This document shows, piece by piece, positions 41,421 through 50,231 of a stretch of DNA of 64,000 bases. The notes under the pieces are model-generated. The model was not told where the DNA came from. It saw only the letters and a program-made list of their open reading frames with translations, and did not search any database. This DNA comes from an uncultured Candidatus Melainabacteria bacterium (GTDB lineage: Bacteria > Cyanobacteriota > Vampirovibrionia > Gastranaerophilales > Gastranaerophilaceae). The number at the start of each line of letters is the position of its first letter. Position 1 is the stretch's first letter. Location: positions 20,424 to 84,423 of the forward strand of contig CAKVIC010000012.1 of the NCBI GenBank assembly GCA_934754655.1, read 5' to 3'. The position numbers and the translations under genes are program-made.

Positions 41421-42593
41421 ATGATATGTGTAGTTTCAAAGAATACAACAACAAATCGATTGCAATTTGTTAATTCTCAAAAACGATTAACGTTTAATGC
41501 GGAGCAGTCAATACCTATTGAAGAAGATTGTTTTATTAAAAATGATAATGAAACTCAATCCATAGATAAGCAAGGTTTAAATGAAAATCCAGTTCGTAAT
41601 CATTTAGACCTTTTTGTTATATTAGCTGCGATTCTTGGATTTGGTGGTTTTGCGTGCTATTCTTTTTTTCATAAAAAGCCTACTAAAAACTCTGACATGG
41701 GGTTTATATCTTTAAATGACAATATAAAAGTCCCAAATTTGGAAACTTGTAAAAGTATAAATAAAGATTTAAGAGAAATGTTAGAAAATCAGATAAAATT
41801 AAGTAATTGTGATAAAAAGATTTTGGAAGAATCAGGTATGCCTCAAGCTTGCAAAGCATTTCTTTTATCAGGTTCTCCCGGCAATGGAAAAACTTTTTTT
41901 ACAAAAATTTATGCTAAATCAATGAATGCGGAATATCAAGAAATTATCGTTCCGGATTTAATTTCTAGATGGGTTGGTGCAACAGAAGAAAATATGATTG
42001 CAGTTTTTAAGAAAATAATAAAAACTGCAAATAAAAATCCCGATAAAAAATATGTAGTTGCACTGAATGAGATTGATTCAATACTTCTTCCGGTAGAGCA
42101 ATTAACTGGTCACGGCGGTAGCACTCATTTTGCATCATTAAGAAATCAGCGTTCTGCTTTATTGAATTATCTTGATAAAATAATGAGTGAAACAAATAAT
42201 GTAACCATTATTGGAACAACAAATCTCGCTCAAAATAGCAAATCACTAGATGGGGCTTCTATGAGTAGATTTCAAAATATTATAGAGGTTCCATATCCGG
42301 ATAGTGAATGCTTATATGAAGCTTTAAAAATGAATCTTGAAAAAATAAAAGATAAAGATATTTTTATTGAAAAAAATGAGGAATCTTTAAAAAAATTAGC
42401 AGAAACAATGGCAAAAAGAAAATTTTCATTTAGAAATCTTGAAAATATGATAAACACTGCTAAGTCAAAATTTTTAAATGATAAATTAAAAGATAAAGAT
42501 ACACCATTTCAGTATAAATATTTAGAAGATGCTCAAAAAAAGATACAAAAGTCCGACGGTGAAAGTGAAACAATTAAAAATATGCCTAAATGA
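41421..42593 (+). CDS. Membrane-anchored AAA ATPase with altered Walker B
   Basis: A 390-residue protein. One hydrophobic segment (LFVILAAILGFGGFACYSFF, about residues 56-75) precedes an AAA domain: Walker A LSGSPGNGKTFFTKIYAKSM (about 149-168), pore-loop candidate ISRWVGATEENM, Walker B VVALNEIDSILL (about 212-223), sensor 1 IIGTTN and an arginine-finger candidate MSRF. The usual Walker B is hhhhDE; here Asp is replaced by Asn (LNEID) while the catalytic Glu stays. The AAA domain is of the FtsH/p97/spastin kind but no protease domain follows. GAGG precedes the start. It is coupled to the next gene by an ATGA overlap. Confidence 0.85.
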   Translation: MICVVSKNTTTNRLQFVNSQKRLTFNAEQSIPIEEDCFIKNDNETQSIDKQGLNENPVRNHLDLFVILAAILGFGGFACYSFFHKKPTKNSDMGFISLNDNIKVPNLETCKSINKDLREMLENQIKLSNCDKKILEESGMPQACKAFLLSGSPGNGKTFFTKIYAKSMNAEYQEIIVPDLISRWVGATEENMIAVFKKIIKTANKNPDKKYVVALNEIDSILLPVEQLTGHGGSTHFASLRNQRSALLNYLDKIMSETNNVTIIGTTNLAQNSKSLDGASMSRFQNIIEVPYPDSECLYEALKMNLEKIKDKDIFIEKNEESLKKLAETMAKRKFSFRNLENMINTAKSKFLNDKLKDKDTPFQYKYLEDAQKKIQKSDGESETIKNMPK

Positions 42594-43936
42594 AGAATAT
42601 AGAGGTCGGTTATTATATGAGATTGAATTTAAATCTAACATCCCAAGGTATAAATTTTAAGGATAAACAAAAGAGTTTGAATTCTGCTGAAAAAAGGACT
42701 CTTGTGAATGCGCTTGATACTATTGATTTGGAAGTTGAAAACGGTAAAAAGAGGGCAGATAAGCTGAATTTAAATAATGAAACCTTGTGTCTTTTTCTCA
42801 ATTTACCCCTAATGTATATCGGAATATGTAAAAATTTATCACCTTCAAAGTTTTCCGCGTTATTGTTCGGAATGATAGGTATTGGAGCTGCAACTTTTGG
42901 ATTGTCAAACAAAAAATACGCACAAACAATTTTTGAAAATGAAATTTTAGCTCAAAAAAAATCCGGTATGTTTGAAACGACAAATTCATCAAAAAATGAT
43001 TTAAGTAATCTAAACTTGTTTTTACCAATTACTGATACTAAACAAAAACAAATAGATGAAATGGAAGTTGTGAAAGAAATTAAGTCAAAAAAATATTCGA
43101 ATAAATCTCAAGATATTGTTAATTTCCCATTTTCAAAAGAAAATCATGAATATTCACAGGAATTAAACAGTGTTAAAAAAGTATATAAGACAGAAAAACC
43201 TATTTTGACAGATGTTTCAGAAGCCGTTAAACAAATAGACGATAGTGCAAAAGATTATTCAAAAAAAACTTTAATCGGTATAAATTCTATTCTTACTTTA
43301 GCTAGTGCAGTCGGTATTGGTTTAACCTCATTGTTACAAAAATCAAATGAAACTTTACTAAAAAGTATCAAAAATGTGTATATCAAATCTTTTGCGATAA
43401 TATTACCATTAGCACCTATGTTTGGATTAATGCTGGTTCCTGATTCAAACATAGTAAAAGATGTTGATAAAATTAGCAGATATAAGGCAAAAGAGGATTT
43501 CTTGAAAAGTTCAAGCATGTCAAATGATAAATTATCGTTTGCCCCAAAATCTATTTTTGAAACAACTATTGATTACTTTAAAACGAGAAAAGAATATAAG
43601 CAAAAAATCGGACAACAAAAAGATTTGATTTTAATAAAAAATAATATTTTGGCGAATACAAAACCTTCAAATGAAGAAATTAACAAAGCAAAAGAATTCA
43701 AAACCAAATTCTATAATGCAATAAATTCAGAGAAAAGAATAGAAAACAAACGTCGAGAAAAATTGGAAGAAACTATTTCTAATCGTTACTTGTATTATTT
43801 ATTAATAGAACCAATTTTGATAATGCTTATGAAAAATATTTTGCAAAAAAGTAAACTAAATTATATAGCAGGCGGAATTTTAAGCGGAACATTTGCAACA
43901 CAAGCATTACTTAATTGGAGCGCAAAGGATAAATAA
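42590..43936 (+). CDS. Membrane protein coupled to the AAA ATPase, unknown
   Basis: A 448-residue protein. Hydrophobic segments are seen near residues 68-80 (LCLFLNLPLMYIG), 88-103 (FSALLFGMIGIGAATFG), 228-245 (IGINSILTLASAVGIGL), 265-285 (FAIILPLAPMFGLMLVP) and 398-410 plus the C-terminus (YYLLIEPILIMLM). Between them are polar helical stretches. The family is not recognised. It begins inside the stop codon of the AAA gene (ATGA); an alternative ATG at 42617 has GAGG upstream. Genetic coupling suggests that the ATPase acts on or with this protein. No terminator lies between them. Confidence 0.68.
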   Translation: MKNIEVGYYMRLNLNLTSQGINFKDKQKSLNSAEKRTLVNALDTIDLEVENGKKRADKLNLNNETLCLFLNLPLMYIGICKNLSPSKFSALLFGMIGIGAATFGLSNKKYAQTIFENEILAQKKSGMFETTNSSKNDLSNLNLFLPITDTKQKQIDEMEVVKEIKSKKYSNKSQDIVNFPFSKENHEYSQELNSVKKVYKTEKPILTDVSEAVKQIDDSAKDYSKKTLIGINSILTLASAVGIGLTSLLQKSNETLLKSIKNVYIKSFAIILPLAPMFGLMLVPDSNIVKDVDKISRYKAKEDFLKSSSMSNDKLSFAPKSIFETTIDYFKTRKEYKQKIGQQKDLILIKNNILANTKPSNEEINKAKEFKTKFYNAINSEKRIENKRREKLEETISNRYLYYLLIEPILIMLMKNILQKSKLNYIAGGILSGTFATQALLNWSAKDK

Positions 43937-44077
43937 TACTTGTAGATTCTAGCAAAGATTGTTCGTACGACTATGATGATGATACACCATATTGGTAAGA
44001 TCGCCAAAAACATTACGACTAATAATGTTATAAATGTATTTAAGATAAATTAAATTCAAAATCTAAAATTTACAACA

Positions 44078-44118
44078 TAGAGTGATCAAAGCATGAGCTT
44101 AGCAACTCTACGTTTTTT
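44078..44118 (+). terminator. Intrinsic terminator of the AAA operon
   Basis: TAGAGT (44078-44083) pairs with ACTCTA (44105-44110), and AAGC (44089-44092) with GCTT (44097-44100) inside it; a T-run (TTTTTT) follows two bases later. Confidence 0.7.
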
Positions 44119-44149
44119 GTTACAATTTTGTAATATTTTCATAAAAAAT

Positions 44150-44185
44150 AGCAATTTTTTCTTAATTGTATACTTTATATATATA
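44150..44185 (+). promoter_or_regulatory. Shared promoter-like element, copy D
   Basis: AGCAATTTTTT (44150-44160), ten bases, TACTTTATATATATA (44171-44185). Spacing is identical to copies A, B and C. It ends 24 bp before the ATG at 44209. Confidence 0.7.
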
Positions 44186-44208
44186 AAAGCAATAAAGAAG
44201 AGAGTACT

Positions 44209-45138
44209 ATGACTTACGCATCAATAAGTTATACTAATATATCACCGCCTTTTGGTAGTTTGACTATGCATCATCATTGGCATAATAATCCGTGTTGCAT
44301 GCCAGCACACATACATTACATGCCAAACTTTAGTTTTATGCCTGCATTTAATAATTTTTATCCAAATTATTATAATAATATTTTTGCGCCAATAGCAAGC
44401 GGCTTTTCTGCGATATTAGGTAATCAAAATTTTAATGTAAGTATTAATTATAATTCTTCGCCTTGGCTAGGTGGAGTATCTGGCTTTGCTCCAAATTGGT
44501 TTTACTTTGGTAATAATTATAATTCAATAGGTTTTCCTAATTTTAATTTTGATTGGAGTTCTGTAAAATTTAATATGCCAACTTATACACCAAGTATAAG
44601 TTATAAATCTGAAAAACATAATAAAACCGGTAATATTGAAAAAAATAATAAAATTAGCAAGCGGGGAAAATACGAAAATGGGGCACGAGATTTTGGCACT
44701 ATGTGGCGCGATGAAGCGCTCATTGCTGCTAAGAACTCAAAATTTTTGGAAAACATAGAATCTGGAGGAACCGGATGGACATTGCATAGCGCAAGCTTTA
44801 CAACAGATATTCCTTATGCGCGAAAAGGTACAAAAGCGATTTTAGACAAAGTTTATGAGCAAACAGGTATAAGAATGCGAATAACCTCTGCTCTAGGAAC
44901 AAAAGGTCGAAATAATTCGATTCGTTCGCCACATAGTGGTGCAGGTGATTATTTAACATCAAGCCATTTTTATGAAGCAAATCCCAAAATAGATATTTGT
45001 GCTGTTGATGGGAATAATAAACAACTTGCAGAAAAACTTAAAGCAACCGGACTTTTTGATAGAGTAAGTCTTGAAAGTGATCATATAGACGTGAGAATCA
45101 AGGACACTGCATATTCTCAATTTAGTGTCACAGCATAA
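44209..45138 (+). CDS. Asn/Tyr/Phe-rich protein with M15 peptidase-like C-terminus
   Basis: A 309-residue protein. The first ~125 residues are rich in Asn, Tyr, Phe, Pro and His with little charge (PNFSFMPAFNNFYPNYYNNI) and look like a low-complexity surface or filament segment. After a Lys-rich linker the C-terminal ~150 residues resemble peptidases of family M15 / D-Ala-D-Ala dipeptidases: RITSALGTKGRNNSIRSPHS, SSHFYEANPKIDICAVDG and DHIDVRI give a possible H...D...H zinc set. No signal peptide is seen, so export, if any, would use another route. It carries copy D of the shared promoter-like element. A GAAGAG site precedes the ATG. Confidence 0.65.
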   Translation: MTYASISYTNISPPFGSLTMHHHWHNNPCCMPAHIHYMPNFSFMPAFNNFYPNYYNNIFAPIASGFSAILGNQNFNVSINYNSSPWLGGVSGFAPNWFYFGNNYNSIGFPNFNFDWSSVKFNMPTYTPSISYKSEKHNKTGNIEKNNKISKRGKYENGARDFGTMWRDEALIAAKNSKFLENIESGGTGWTLHSASFTTDIPYARKGTKAILDKVYEQTGIRMRITSALGTKGRNNSIRSPHSGAGDYLTSSHFYEANPKIDICAVDGNNKQLAEKLKATGLFDRVSLESDHIDVRIKDTAYSQFSVTA

Positions 45139-45145
45139 GATTTTG

Positions 45146-45304
45146 TTAAAGTTTTTCGGGGTGATTAGAATTTGACAAAATTATCTCATAATATTCGTTT
45201 TTGTCGATATTAATTCCCATATTTTTGGTATCAATTACAAATTTCTTTTTCTTTTTTAAATTTTTTTTAGGTTTGTTATTTTCTGCCATAGCTAATGATT
45301 TCAT
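45146..45304 (-). CDS. Possible small Lys-rich protein overlapping the panD end
   Basis: A frame of about 52 residues (or 47 from an ATG at 45289) with a very Lys-rich centre ([18 protein letters not shown]) and a tail [17 protein letters not shown]. It overlaps the last 29 bp of panD and has no clear ribosome binding site, so coupling to panD would be needed. It may be a real small gene or chance. Confidence 0.3.
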   Translation of the reverse strand: MKSLAMAENNKPKKNLKKKKKFVIDTKNMGINIDKNEYYEIILSNSNHPEKL

Positions 45305-45638
45305 TGTTTTCACCAACTTGTACGATTGTTGGTTTATGTGTTTTAATTTCATCTTCTGTCATTTGTGCATAAGTTACAATAATAATTTTATCGCCAGCTT
45401 GAACTTTTCTAGCTGCTGCACCATTTACGCAAAAACATTTAGAACCTCGCTGTCCTTTTAGTGCGTAGGTTTGGAATCTTTCTCCATTATTAATATCTAA
45501 GATTTCAACTTTTTCCCATTCTCTAATATTTGCTTTTTCTAAAAATTCTTCATCAATGGTAATAGAGCCAACATAGTTTAAATTTGAATCTGTAATTGTT
45601 GCTCTATGAATTTTTGAGTGTAAAAATTCAAATAACAT
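45276..45638 (-). CDS. panD: Aspartate 1-decarboxylase
   Basis: A 120-residue pyruvoyl-dependent enzyme that makes beta-alanine for pantothenate and coenzyme A. The self-cleavage site Gly-Ser is in [14 protein letters not shown] (Gly24-Ser25), and the N-terminal [24 protein letters not shown] and [20 protein letters not shown] are family motifs. Length matches (about 115-130). An AAAGAGGAA site precedes the ATG. No other pan gene is adjacent. Confidence 0.95.
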   Translation of the reverse strand: MLFEFLHSKIHRATITDSNLNYVGSITIDEEFLEKANIREWEKVEILDINNGERFQTYALKGQRGSKCFCVNGAAARKVQAGDKIIIVTYAQMTEDEIKTHKPTIVQVGENNEIISYGRK

Positions 45639-45744
45639 ATTTATATTCCTCTTTCCTTATTTATACTAGCACAAAAAATTGTTTAGTTGTTTAATTGTTT
45701 TTTTATTTTAATATATAAAACTTAATAAAGAGAAAGGGGGCTTT

Positions 45745-45975
45745 ATGCTAGATTTATTTATATTAGAAACTTGTCCGTATTGTAGAAAGGTTATGGATTT
45801 TTTAGAAAAAAATAAAATAGAATATAACAAAATTAATATTGCGGATAAAAGTGCTGAAGAATCTTTGATAAAACTTGGTGGTAAAAGGCAAGTGCCATTT
45901 TTGGTTGATAATAGTCGTAATCTTCAATTGTACGAATCCTCAGATATAATTGAGTATTTGAAAACACTTTTGTAA
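45745..45975 (+). CDS. Glutaredoxin-like thiol-disulfide oxidoreductase
   Basis: A 76-residue single-domain glutaredoxin. It shows the active-site CPYC in ILETCPYCRKVMDFL (residues 9-12 region), the cis-Pro loop KRQVPFLVDN (about 48-57) and the C-terminal SSDIIEYLKTLL. It reduces disulfides, probably with glutathione or a bacterial substitute. AAAGGGGG precedes the start. The TPR gene follows 28 bp later but seems to have its own promoter. Confidence 0.92.
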   Translation: MLDLFILETCPYCRKVMDFLEKNKIEYNKINIADKSAEESLIKLGGKRQVPFLVDNSRNLQLYESSDIIEYLKTLL

Positions 45976-45991
45976 TTTTTTTATCTTGTAG

Positions 45992-45997
45992 TAAAAT
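45992..45997 (+). promoter_or_regulatory. -10 box of the secreted TPR gene, leaderless geometry
   Basis: TAAAAT followed by six bases and ATG; TTGTAA, 16 bases upstream, is a possible -35 box and overlaps the end of the glutaredoxin gene. No ribosome binding site is present. Confidence 0.45.
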
Positions 45998-46003
45998 ATC
46001 ATT

Positions 46004-48148
46004 ATGAGAAGAAAAGTATTAGGGTTATTAATATTATTGGTATTGTCCGTTTCGTCTATTCAGCCAAATATTTGGGCAGCGGATGGAGTGAGCATGTTTA
46101 CTAAATATTATGAAGATGCGCAAAAATTTTATAATAACGGACAATATGCTTCTGCAGTAACGTCTTATCGTCAAGCTTTGAGAATTAATTATCTTGATAA
46201 TTCGGCTAGAATTGGGCTTGTTAATTCTTACCTTGCACTTGCAAGCTACAATGCAAATGACGAAAAAAATTATGATAAAGCGGCAAATAATTTTCGTAAT
46301 GCTTTGTTTTATTTAAAAATGTATCCGACGAAGGAACAAGCTGTTGAAAATTCTGCAGGTTTGATAACTTCTGCAACTGAAAATTTGAATCAATGTCTTA
46401 AAGTTATTGGTTTTGATAGAACTCCTGATTCAAGGTTTAATAAGGCAATTGAACTGCGTGCTTCTGGAAGATTAGCGGCTGCTGCGTATGAGTTTTCACA
46501 AGCCGCAAATAGTGAAAAATATTCGGCAGAAGCTAATATGATAATTGCAGATTTGATGAAAATTTTAGGCAATGAACCACGTTCTGCGGATTATTATAAA
46601 ATCGCGCTAGATAAAGACCCAACTAATGGTGCTTTAAGAATGAAGTACGCGAGAACTCTTGATAAAATCGGAAATTATGATGAAGCTTTAGTTCAGTATA
46701 ACAATGCGCTTGCAAATAGTAAAGGTGATATGGAAGTTTTGTATGCGCTTGAAAGAATATATTTAAAAAAACTTGCGATGGCACCAAAAGATGCGGAGCT
46801 TAATGCAAATATAGGTGCAATAAAACAAGCTCAGGGAGATTTCGAAAGTGCACTAAGCTATTATGGAAAAGCTGAACAGTTGAACCCTGATAACTTAAAT
46901 ACGCGTTTAAATGTTGGAACTTTATACCAACAAAAGAAAGATTATTTAAAAGCTTTAAAAGCTTATGATTCAGTATTAACAATGTATCCTGATAACGTGC
47001 AAGCAAATTTATATAAAGCCCAAGCTCTTTCAGAAATGGGTGATAAATCAAAATCTTTAGAATACTATAAAAAAGTTTTATCTTTAGATCCTGCAAATGT
47101 AGTTGCCAAAAACGATATTATAAATGTCATGCAGGCTTCTTTATCTACAGAAGATTTTTTAGCGTATTTGTCTAAAAATGCTTCTAGTGACAGAAATATA
47201 CAAAATATTTTGTATGATTACGCATATAAATTACATAAAGAGAATAAAATTCCACAAGCAATTTTAGCATACAAAGCTGTCATTAATTCAAATCCTGCTA
47301 ATGTTGATGCTTATGTAAATTTAGCAATTTGTTATGCATCAAGTGATGATTATAAAAATGCTATAAACATTTTAAATACGGCAAAAACTAAATTTCCGGC
47401 GAATAATTCTGTTTTAACTACTTTAAAAGAGGTTCAGCAAGATTCTGTTTCAGTTGTTTTAAATGATGCGTCAAAATATTATGCTAATAAGGATTATAAA
47501 AAAGCAATCGAGCAGTATTTAAAAATCGTGCCAGCTACAGAAAATTCTTTATTAGGAATCGCCGCATCATATAAAGAGTTGAATAATTTTGATAAAGCGA
47601 TTGAATATTATCAAAAGGCTGAAGCGATTGCATCAACAAACGATAATATTCCATATTATATTGGTTATTTATATTCTGAACAACAAAAATGGGGTGATGC
47701 TGAAAATTATTTGCAAAAGGCTTTGAAATTAAATCCTCAATCTCAAGCAAAAGAATTGTTAGCTTATGTTCAACAAAATTCAACATTAAAAACGTTAGAT
47801 GATGCAATAAAATTATATGAAGCAAATAATTATGAAAGTGCATTAACCAAGTTTAATGAAATAATTAAACGTGATTCAAAAAATGCCTATGCTTATTATT
47901 ACCGTGGCGTAATTTATGATGCGCAAAAGAAAGTATCTTTAGCAATAAGTGATTATTTGAACGTATTAAAAAACACAAGCGAAATCCCAATTGCAAATTA
48001 TATGTTGGCAGTTGATTATGATTCCTTAGAAAAATACAAAGAAGCGTATAATTATTATTCAAAATTTGTTTCTTCATATCAAACAGAAGATGAGTATTTG
48101 AATTATGCAAAATCTAGAATGGAAGAATTAAAAGCTTATGCAGGTTAA
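46004..48148 (+). CDS. Secreted TPR-repeat protein
   Basis: A 714-residue protein with a signal peptide (VLGLLILLVLSVSSIQPNIW then AADG) and about 15 tetratricopeptide repeats throughout the mature part, e.g. SAVTSYRQALRINYLDNSAR, SALSYYGKAEQLNPDNLNTR, KSLEYYKKVLSLDPANVVAK and KAIEYYQKAEAIASTNDNIP. It should be a periplasmic or outer-membrane scaffold, perhaps for envelope or polysaccharide assembly. The stop lies inside the dus gene (11-bp overlap), so dus is probably coupled to it. No ribosome binding site is seen. Confidence 0.85.
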   Translation: MRRKVLGLLILLVLSVSSIQPNIWAADGVSMFTKYYEDAQKFYNNGQYASAVTSYRQALRINYLDNSARIGLVNSYLALASYNANDEKNYDKAANNFRNALFYLKMYPTKEQAVENSAGLITSATENLNQCLKVIGFDRTPDSRFNKAIELRASGRLAAAAYEFSQAANSEKYSAEANMIIADLMKILGNEPRSADYYKIALDKDPTNGALRMKYARTLDKIGNYDEALVQYNNALANSKGDMEVLYALERIYLKKLAMAPKDAELNANIGAIKQAQGDFESALSYYGKAEQLNPDNLNTRLNVGTLYQQKKDYLKALKAYDSVLTMYPDNVQANLYKAQALSEMGDKSKSLEYYKKVLSLDPANVVAKNDIINVMQASLSTEDFLAYLSKNASSDRNIQNILYDYAYKLHKENKIPQAILAYKAVINSNPANVDAYVNLAICYASSDDYKNAINILNTAKTKFPANNSVLTTLKEVQQDSVSVVLNDASKYYANKDYKKAIEQYLKIVPATENSLLGIAASYKELNNFDKAIEYYQKAEAIASTNDNIPYYIGYLYSEQQKWGDAENYLQKALKLNPQSQAKELLAYVQQNSTLKTLDDAIKLYEANNYESALTKFNEIIKRDSKNAYAYYYRGVIYDAQKKVSLAISDYLNVLKNTSEIPIANYMLAVDYDSLEKYKEAYNYYSKFVSSYQTEDEYLNYAKSRMEELKAYAG

Positions 48149-49109
48149 AGATTTAATATCAAGTAAGGTTTCACTTGCTCCGATGGCTGGAATTACTGAT
48201 TATGTTTTGCGCTCTTTAGTTAGAGAGTATTCGAAAACATGTCTTTTAACTACAGAAATGATTAGCTCGGAAGCTTTGCGACAAGTGAAAGATACTGATA
48301 TCGTGCGTAAAGATTTAAACCATTCTCCGATATCTTATCAGTTAAGCGGACATAAACCTTTTATGATAGCCGATGGAGCAGAGTATTTAGAAAAATTTGC
48401 GGATATGATTGATATAAATATGGGTTGTCCAGTAAATAAGGTAGTAAAAGGAACAGATGGGGCGGCATTGATGCGTAATCCTCATTTGGCGCAAGATATA
48501 GTGCGAGCAGTTAAAGAGCGTGTTAATATTCCGGTAAGTGTAAAATTTCGATTAGGTTATACAATGGATGAGCTTAATTATGTTGAATTTGGACAAAAAA
48601 TGCAAGAAGCTGGTGCTGATTTTATTACAATACATGGAAGAACTCGTTCACAAATGTATAGTGGTAAAGCTGATTGGAAAAAAATTGCTGAGTTGAAAAA
48701 AAATGTTGATATTCCGGTTTTTGCAAATGGTGACGTAAATTCTATTGAATCAGCTGTGCAATGTTTGGAAGAATCACAAGCAGATGGTGTGGCAATTGGG
48801 CGTGGTGTTTTAGGTGATGTGACATTAATTTCGCGAATAGAAAAATATTTAACAACTGGCAAATATACACCTGCGCCGACAATAGAAGAGAAAGTTTTTC
48901 AAGCTAAAAAACATTTGTTGCGCGAAATTGAATTTAGAGGAGAAGAGGTAGGAGTAAAGTTTGTAAGAAAATTTTATCCTTATTATATAAATGGATTTCA
49001 AGGAGCATCACAGTATCGTGGAAACTTGGTGAAACTTGAACATTTTGAAGAAATTACTAAACTTTTAGATGAAATATTAATAAAAAACAATAGTTTTTGC
49101 AAACATTGA
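48138..49109 (+). CDS. tRNA-dihydrouridine synthase
   Basis: A 323-residue flavoenzyme of the Dus family that reduces uridines in the tRNA D-loop. It shows the opening VSLAPMAGITDYVLRSLVRE, DINMGCPVNKVVKGTDGAAL (about residues 93-112; the catalytic Cys is in GCP), VSVKFRLGY, FITIHGRTRSQMYSGKADW and VFANGDVNSIESAVQCLE with DGVAIGRGVLGD. The subtype resembles DusB. The start overlaps the TPR gene by 11 bp with GGAAGA upstream. Confidence 0.93.
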   Translation: MQVKDLISSKVSLAPMAGITDYVLRSLVREYSKTCLLTTEMISSEALRQVKDTDIVRKDLNHSPISYQLSGHKPFMIADGAEYLEKFADMIDINMGCPVNKVVKGTDGAALMRNPHLAQDIVRAVKERVNIPVSVKFRLGYTMDELNYVEFGQKMQEAGADFITIHGRTRSQMYSGKADWKKIAELKKNVDIPVFANGDVNSIESAVQCLEESQADGVAIGRGVLGDVTLISRIEKYLTTGKYTPAPTIEEKVFQAKKHLLREIEFRGEEVGVKFVRKFYPYYINGFQGASQYRGNLVKLEHFEEITKLLDEILIKNNSFCKH

Positions 49110-49224
49110 ATATATATATTTTCTCAAAAATTTTTATTCAAAATTTTTCATTTTCAAAATTAAACAGTTGGCGGTGTTAGTAGGTTTTATTTTGCGCTAA
49201 TTATATTGTAAAGAGGAGAAAAAA

Positions 49225-49797
49225 ATGAAATTAGAAAATTCTGAAACTTTGCAATGTTTAGTAAATGCTTTTGCTGGTGAATCTCAAGCGCGCAACCGTT
49301 ATACTTTTTATTCAAAAATAGCTAAAAATGAAGGTTTTGAAAAAATCGCAGAAGTTTTTAATAATACAGCCGAAAACGAAAAAGAACACGCAAAACTTTT
49401 TTATAAACTTATTCCGCCAAGTGAAAGCAGGCAAGTAAGCGGATGTTATCCGTTTTTTATGGGAAATACTTTTGAAAATCTTATTTCCGCAGCAAAAGGT
49501 GAGCGTGAGGAGTGGGAAGTTATTTATAAACACGGTGCGCAGGTTGCAAAAGACGAAGGTTTTGATGAGATTGCTAAGACTTTTTTAGGAATACTTGAAA
49601 TAGAAAAACATCATTCACATAGATTCCAAATCTTAGCTGATGAGTTACGCGAGGGGACTTTGTTTAAGAAAGAAGAAGAAACTCAATGGATATGCAGAAA
49701 ATGCGGTCACACGCAAATTTCAAAAACGGCTCCTTTAAAATGTCCGGTGTGTTCGCATCCACAAGGTTATTTTGAAATACTAACTGAAAAATTTTAA
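49225..49797 (+). CDS. Rubrerythrin
   Basis: A 190-residue protein that reduces hydrogen peroxide in anaerobes. The N-terminal ferritin-like diiron domain has LVNAFAGESQARNRYTFYSK, NTAENEKEHAKLFYK and FLGILEIEKHHSHRFQILAD with the Glu/His metal ligands. The C-terminal rubredoxin-like part has CRKCGHTQ and CPVCSHPQGYFE, two CxxC pairs for one iron. AGAGGAG precedes the ATG. Together with the zinc-ribbon neighbour this suggests a low-oxygen lifestyle. Confidence 0.95.
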   Translation: MKLENSETLQCLVNAFAGESQARNRYTFYSKIAKNEGFEKIAEVFNNTAENEKEHAKLFYKLIPPSESRQVSGCYPFFMGNTFENLISAAKGEREEWEVIYKHGAQVAKDEGFDEIAKTFLGILEIEKHHSHRFQILADELREGTLFKKEEETQWICRKCGHTQISKTAPLKCPVCSHPQGYFEILTEKF

Positions 49798-49859
49798 GAC
49801 TAAAATTTGACACTTTGTAAAAAATCATTAATAAAAATTTATAAATACAGGAGTATGAC

Positions 49860-50231
49860 ATGTTTATTTTTGATTTGTTTAACTTAAAAAGTCATTGCAC
49901 ACATGACTTTGTGTCAATAGAATCTGATGGCGGCTATTGTCCGACTTGCGGAAAATTTGTTCGAAATGATTGGTATATAACAAGATGCGCAACATGTGGC
50001 GTTAAACTTAAAACTATTATAAAAAATGGTGTTGTTATGCCTCAAAATCACTTTTGTACAAACTGTGGGAGCAAAGAATTTGTAGAAGAACGTTTAGAGA
50101 AAATTAATTTTGTGGATATAAATTTTGCCGTATTGAAAAAAACTGTTGTGGAAGCTTGCGAACCACATGTTTTTACCCAATGTTGGGAAGAAAAAACAAA
50201 TTGGCAACCAAAACTGCTAACACAAAGCTAA
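49860..50231 (+). CDS. Zinc-ribbon protein, 123 residues
   Basis: A soluble protein with several Cys pairs: YCPTCGKF, RCATCGVK and HFCTNCGSKE, each CxxC, plus CTHDF near the start. This suggests two zinc ribbons. The function is unknown. The C-terminal ~20 residues are encoded in a 59-bp stretch that overlaps, tail to tail, the end of spmB on the opposite strand. A CAGGAGTA site precedes the start. It follows rubrerythrin by 62 bp. Confidence 0.7.
   Translation: MFIFDLFNLKSHCTHDFVSIESDGGYCPTCGKFVRNDWYITRCATCGVKLKTIIKNGVVMPQNHFCTNCGSKEFVEERLEKINFVDINFAVLKKTVVEACEPHVFTQCWEEKTNWQPKLLTQS

Noticed and set aside
42590..43518. Minus-strand frames of 76-99 codons across the membrane protein gene
   Set aside because: Mirror the hydrophobic segments of the sense gene and have no start signals.
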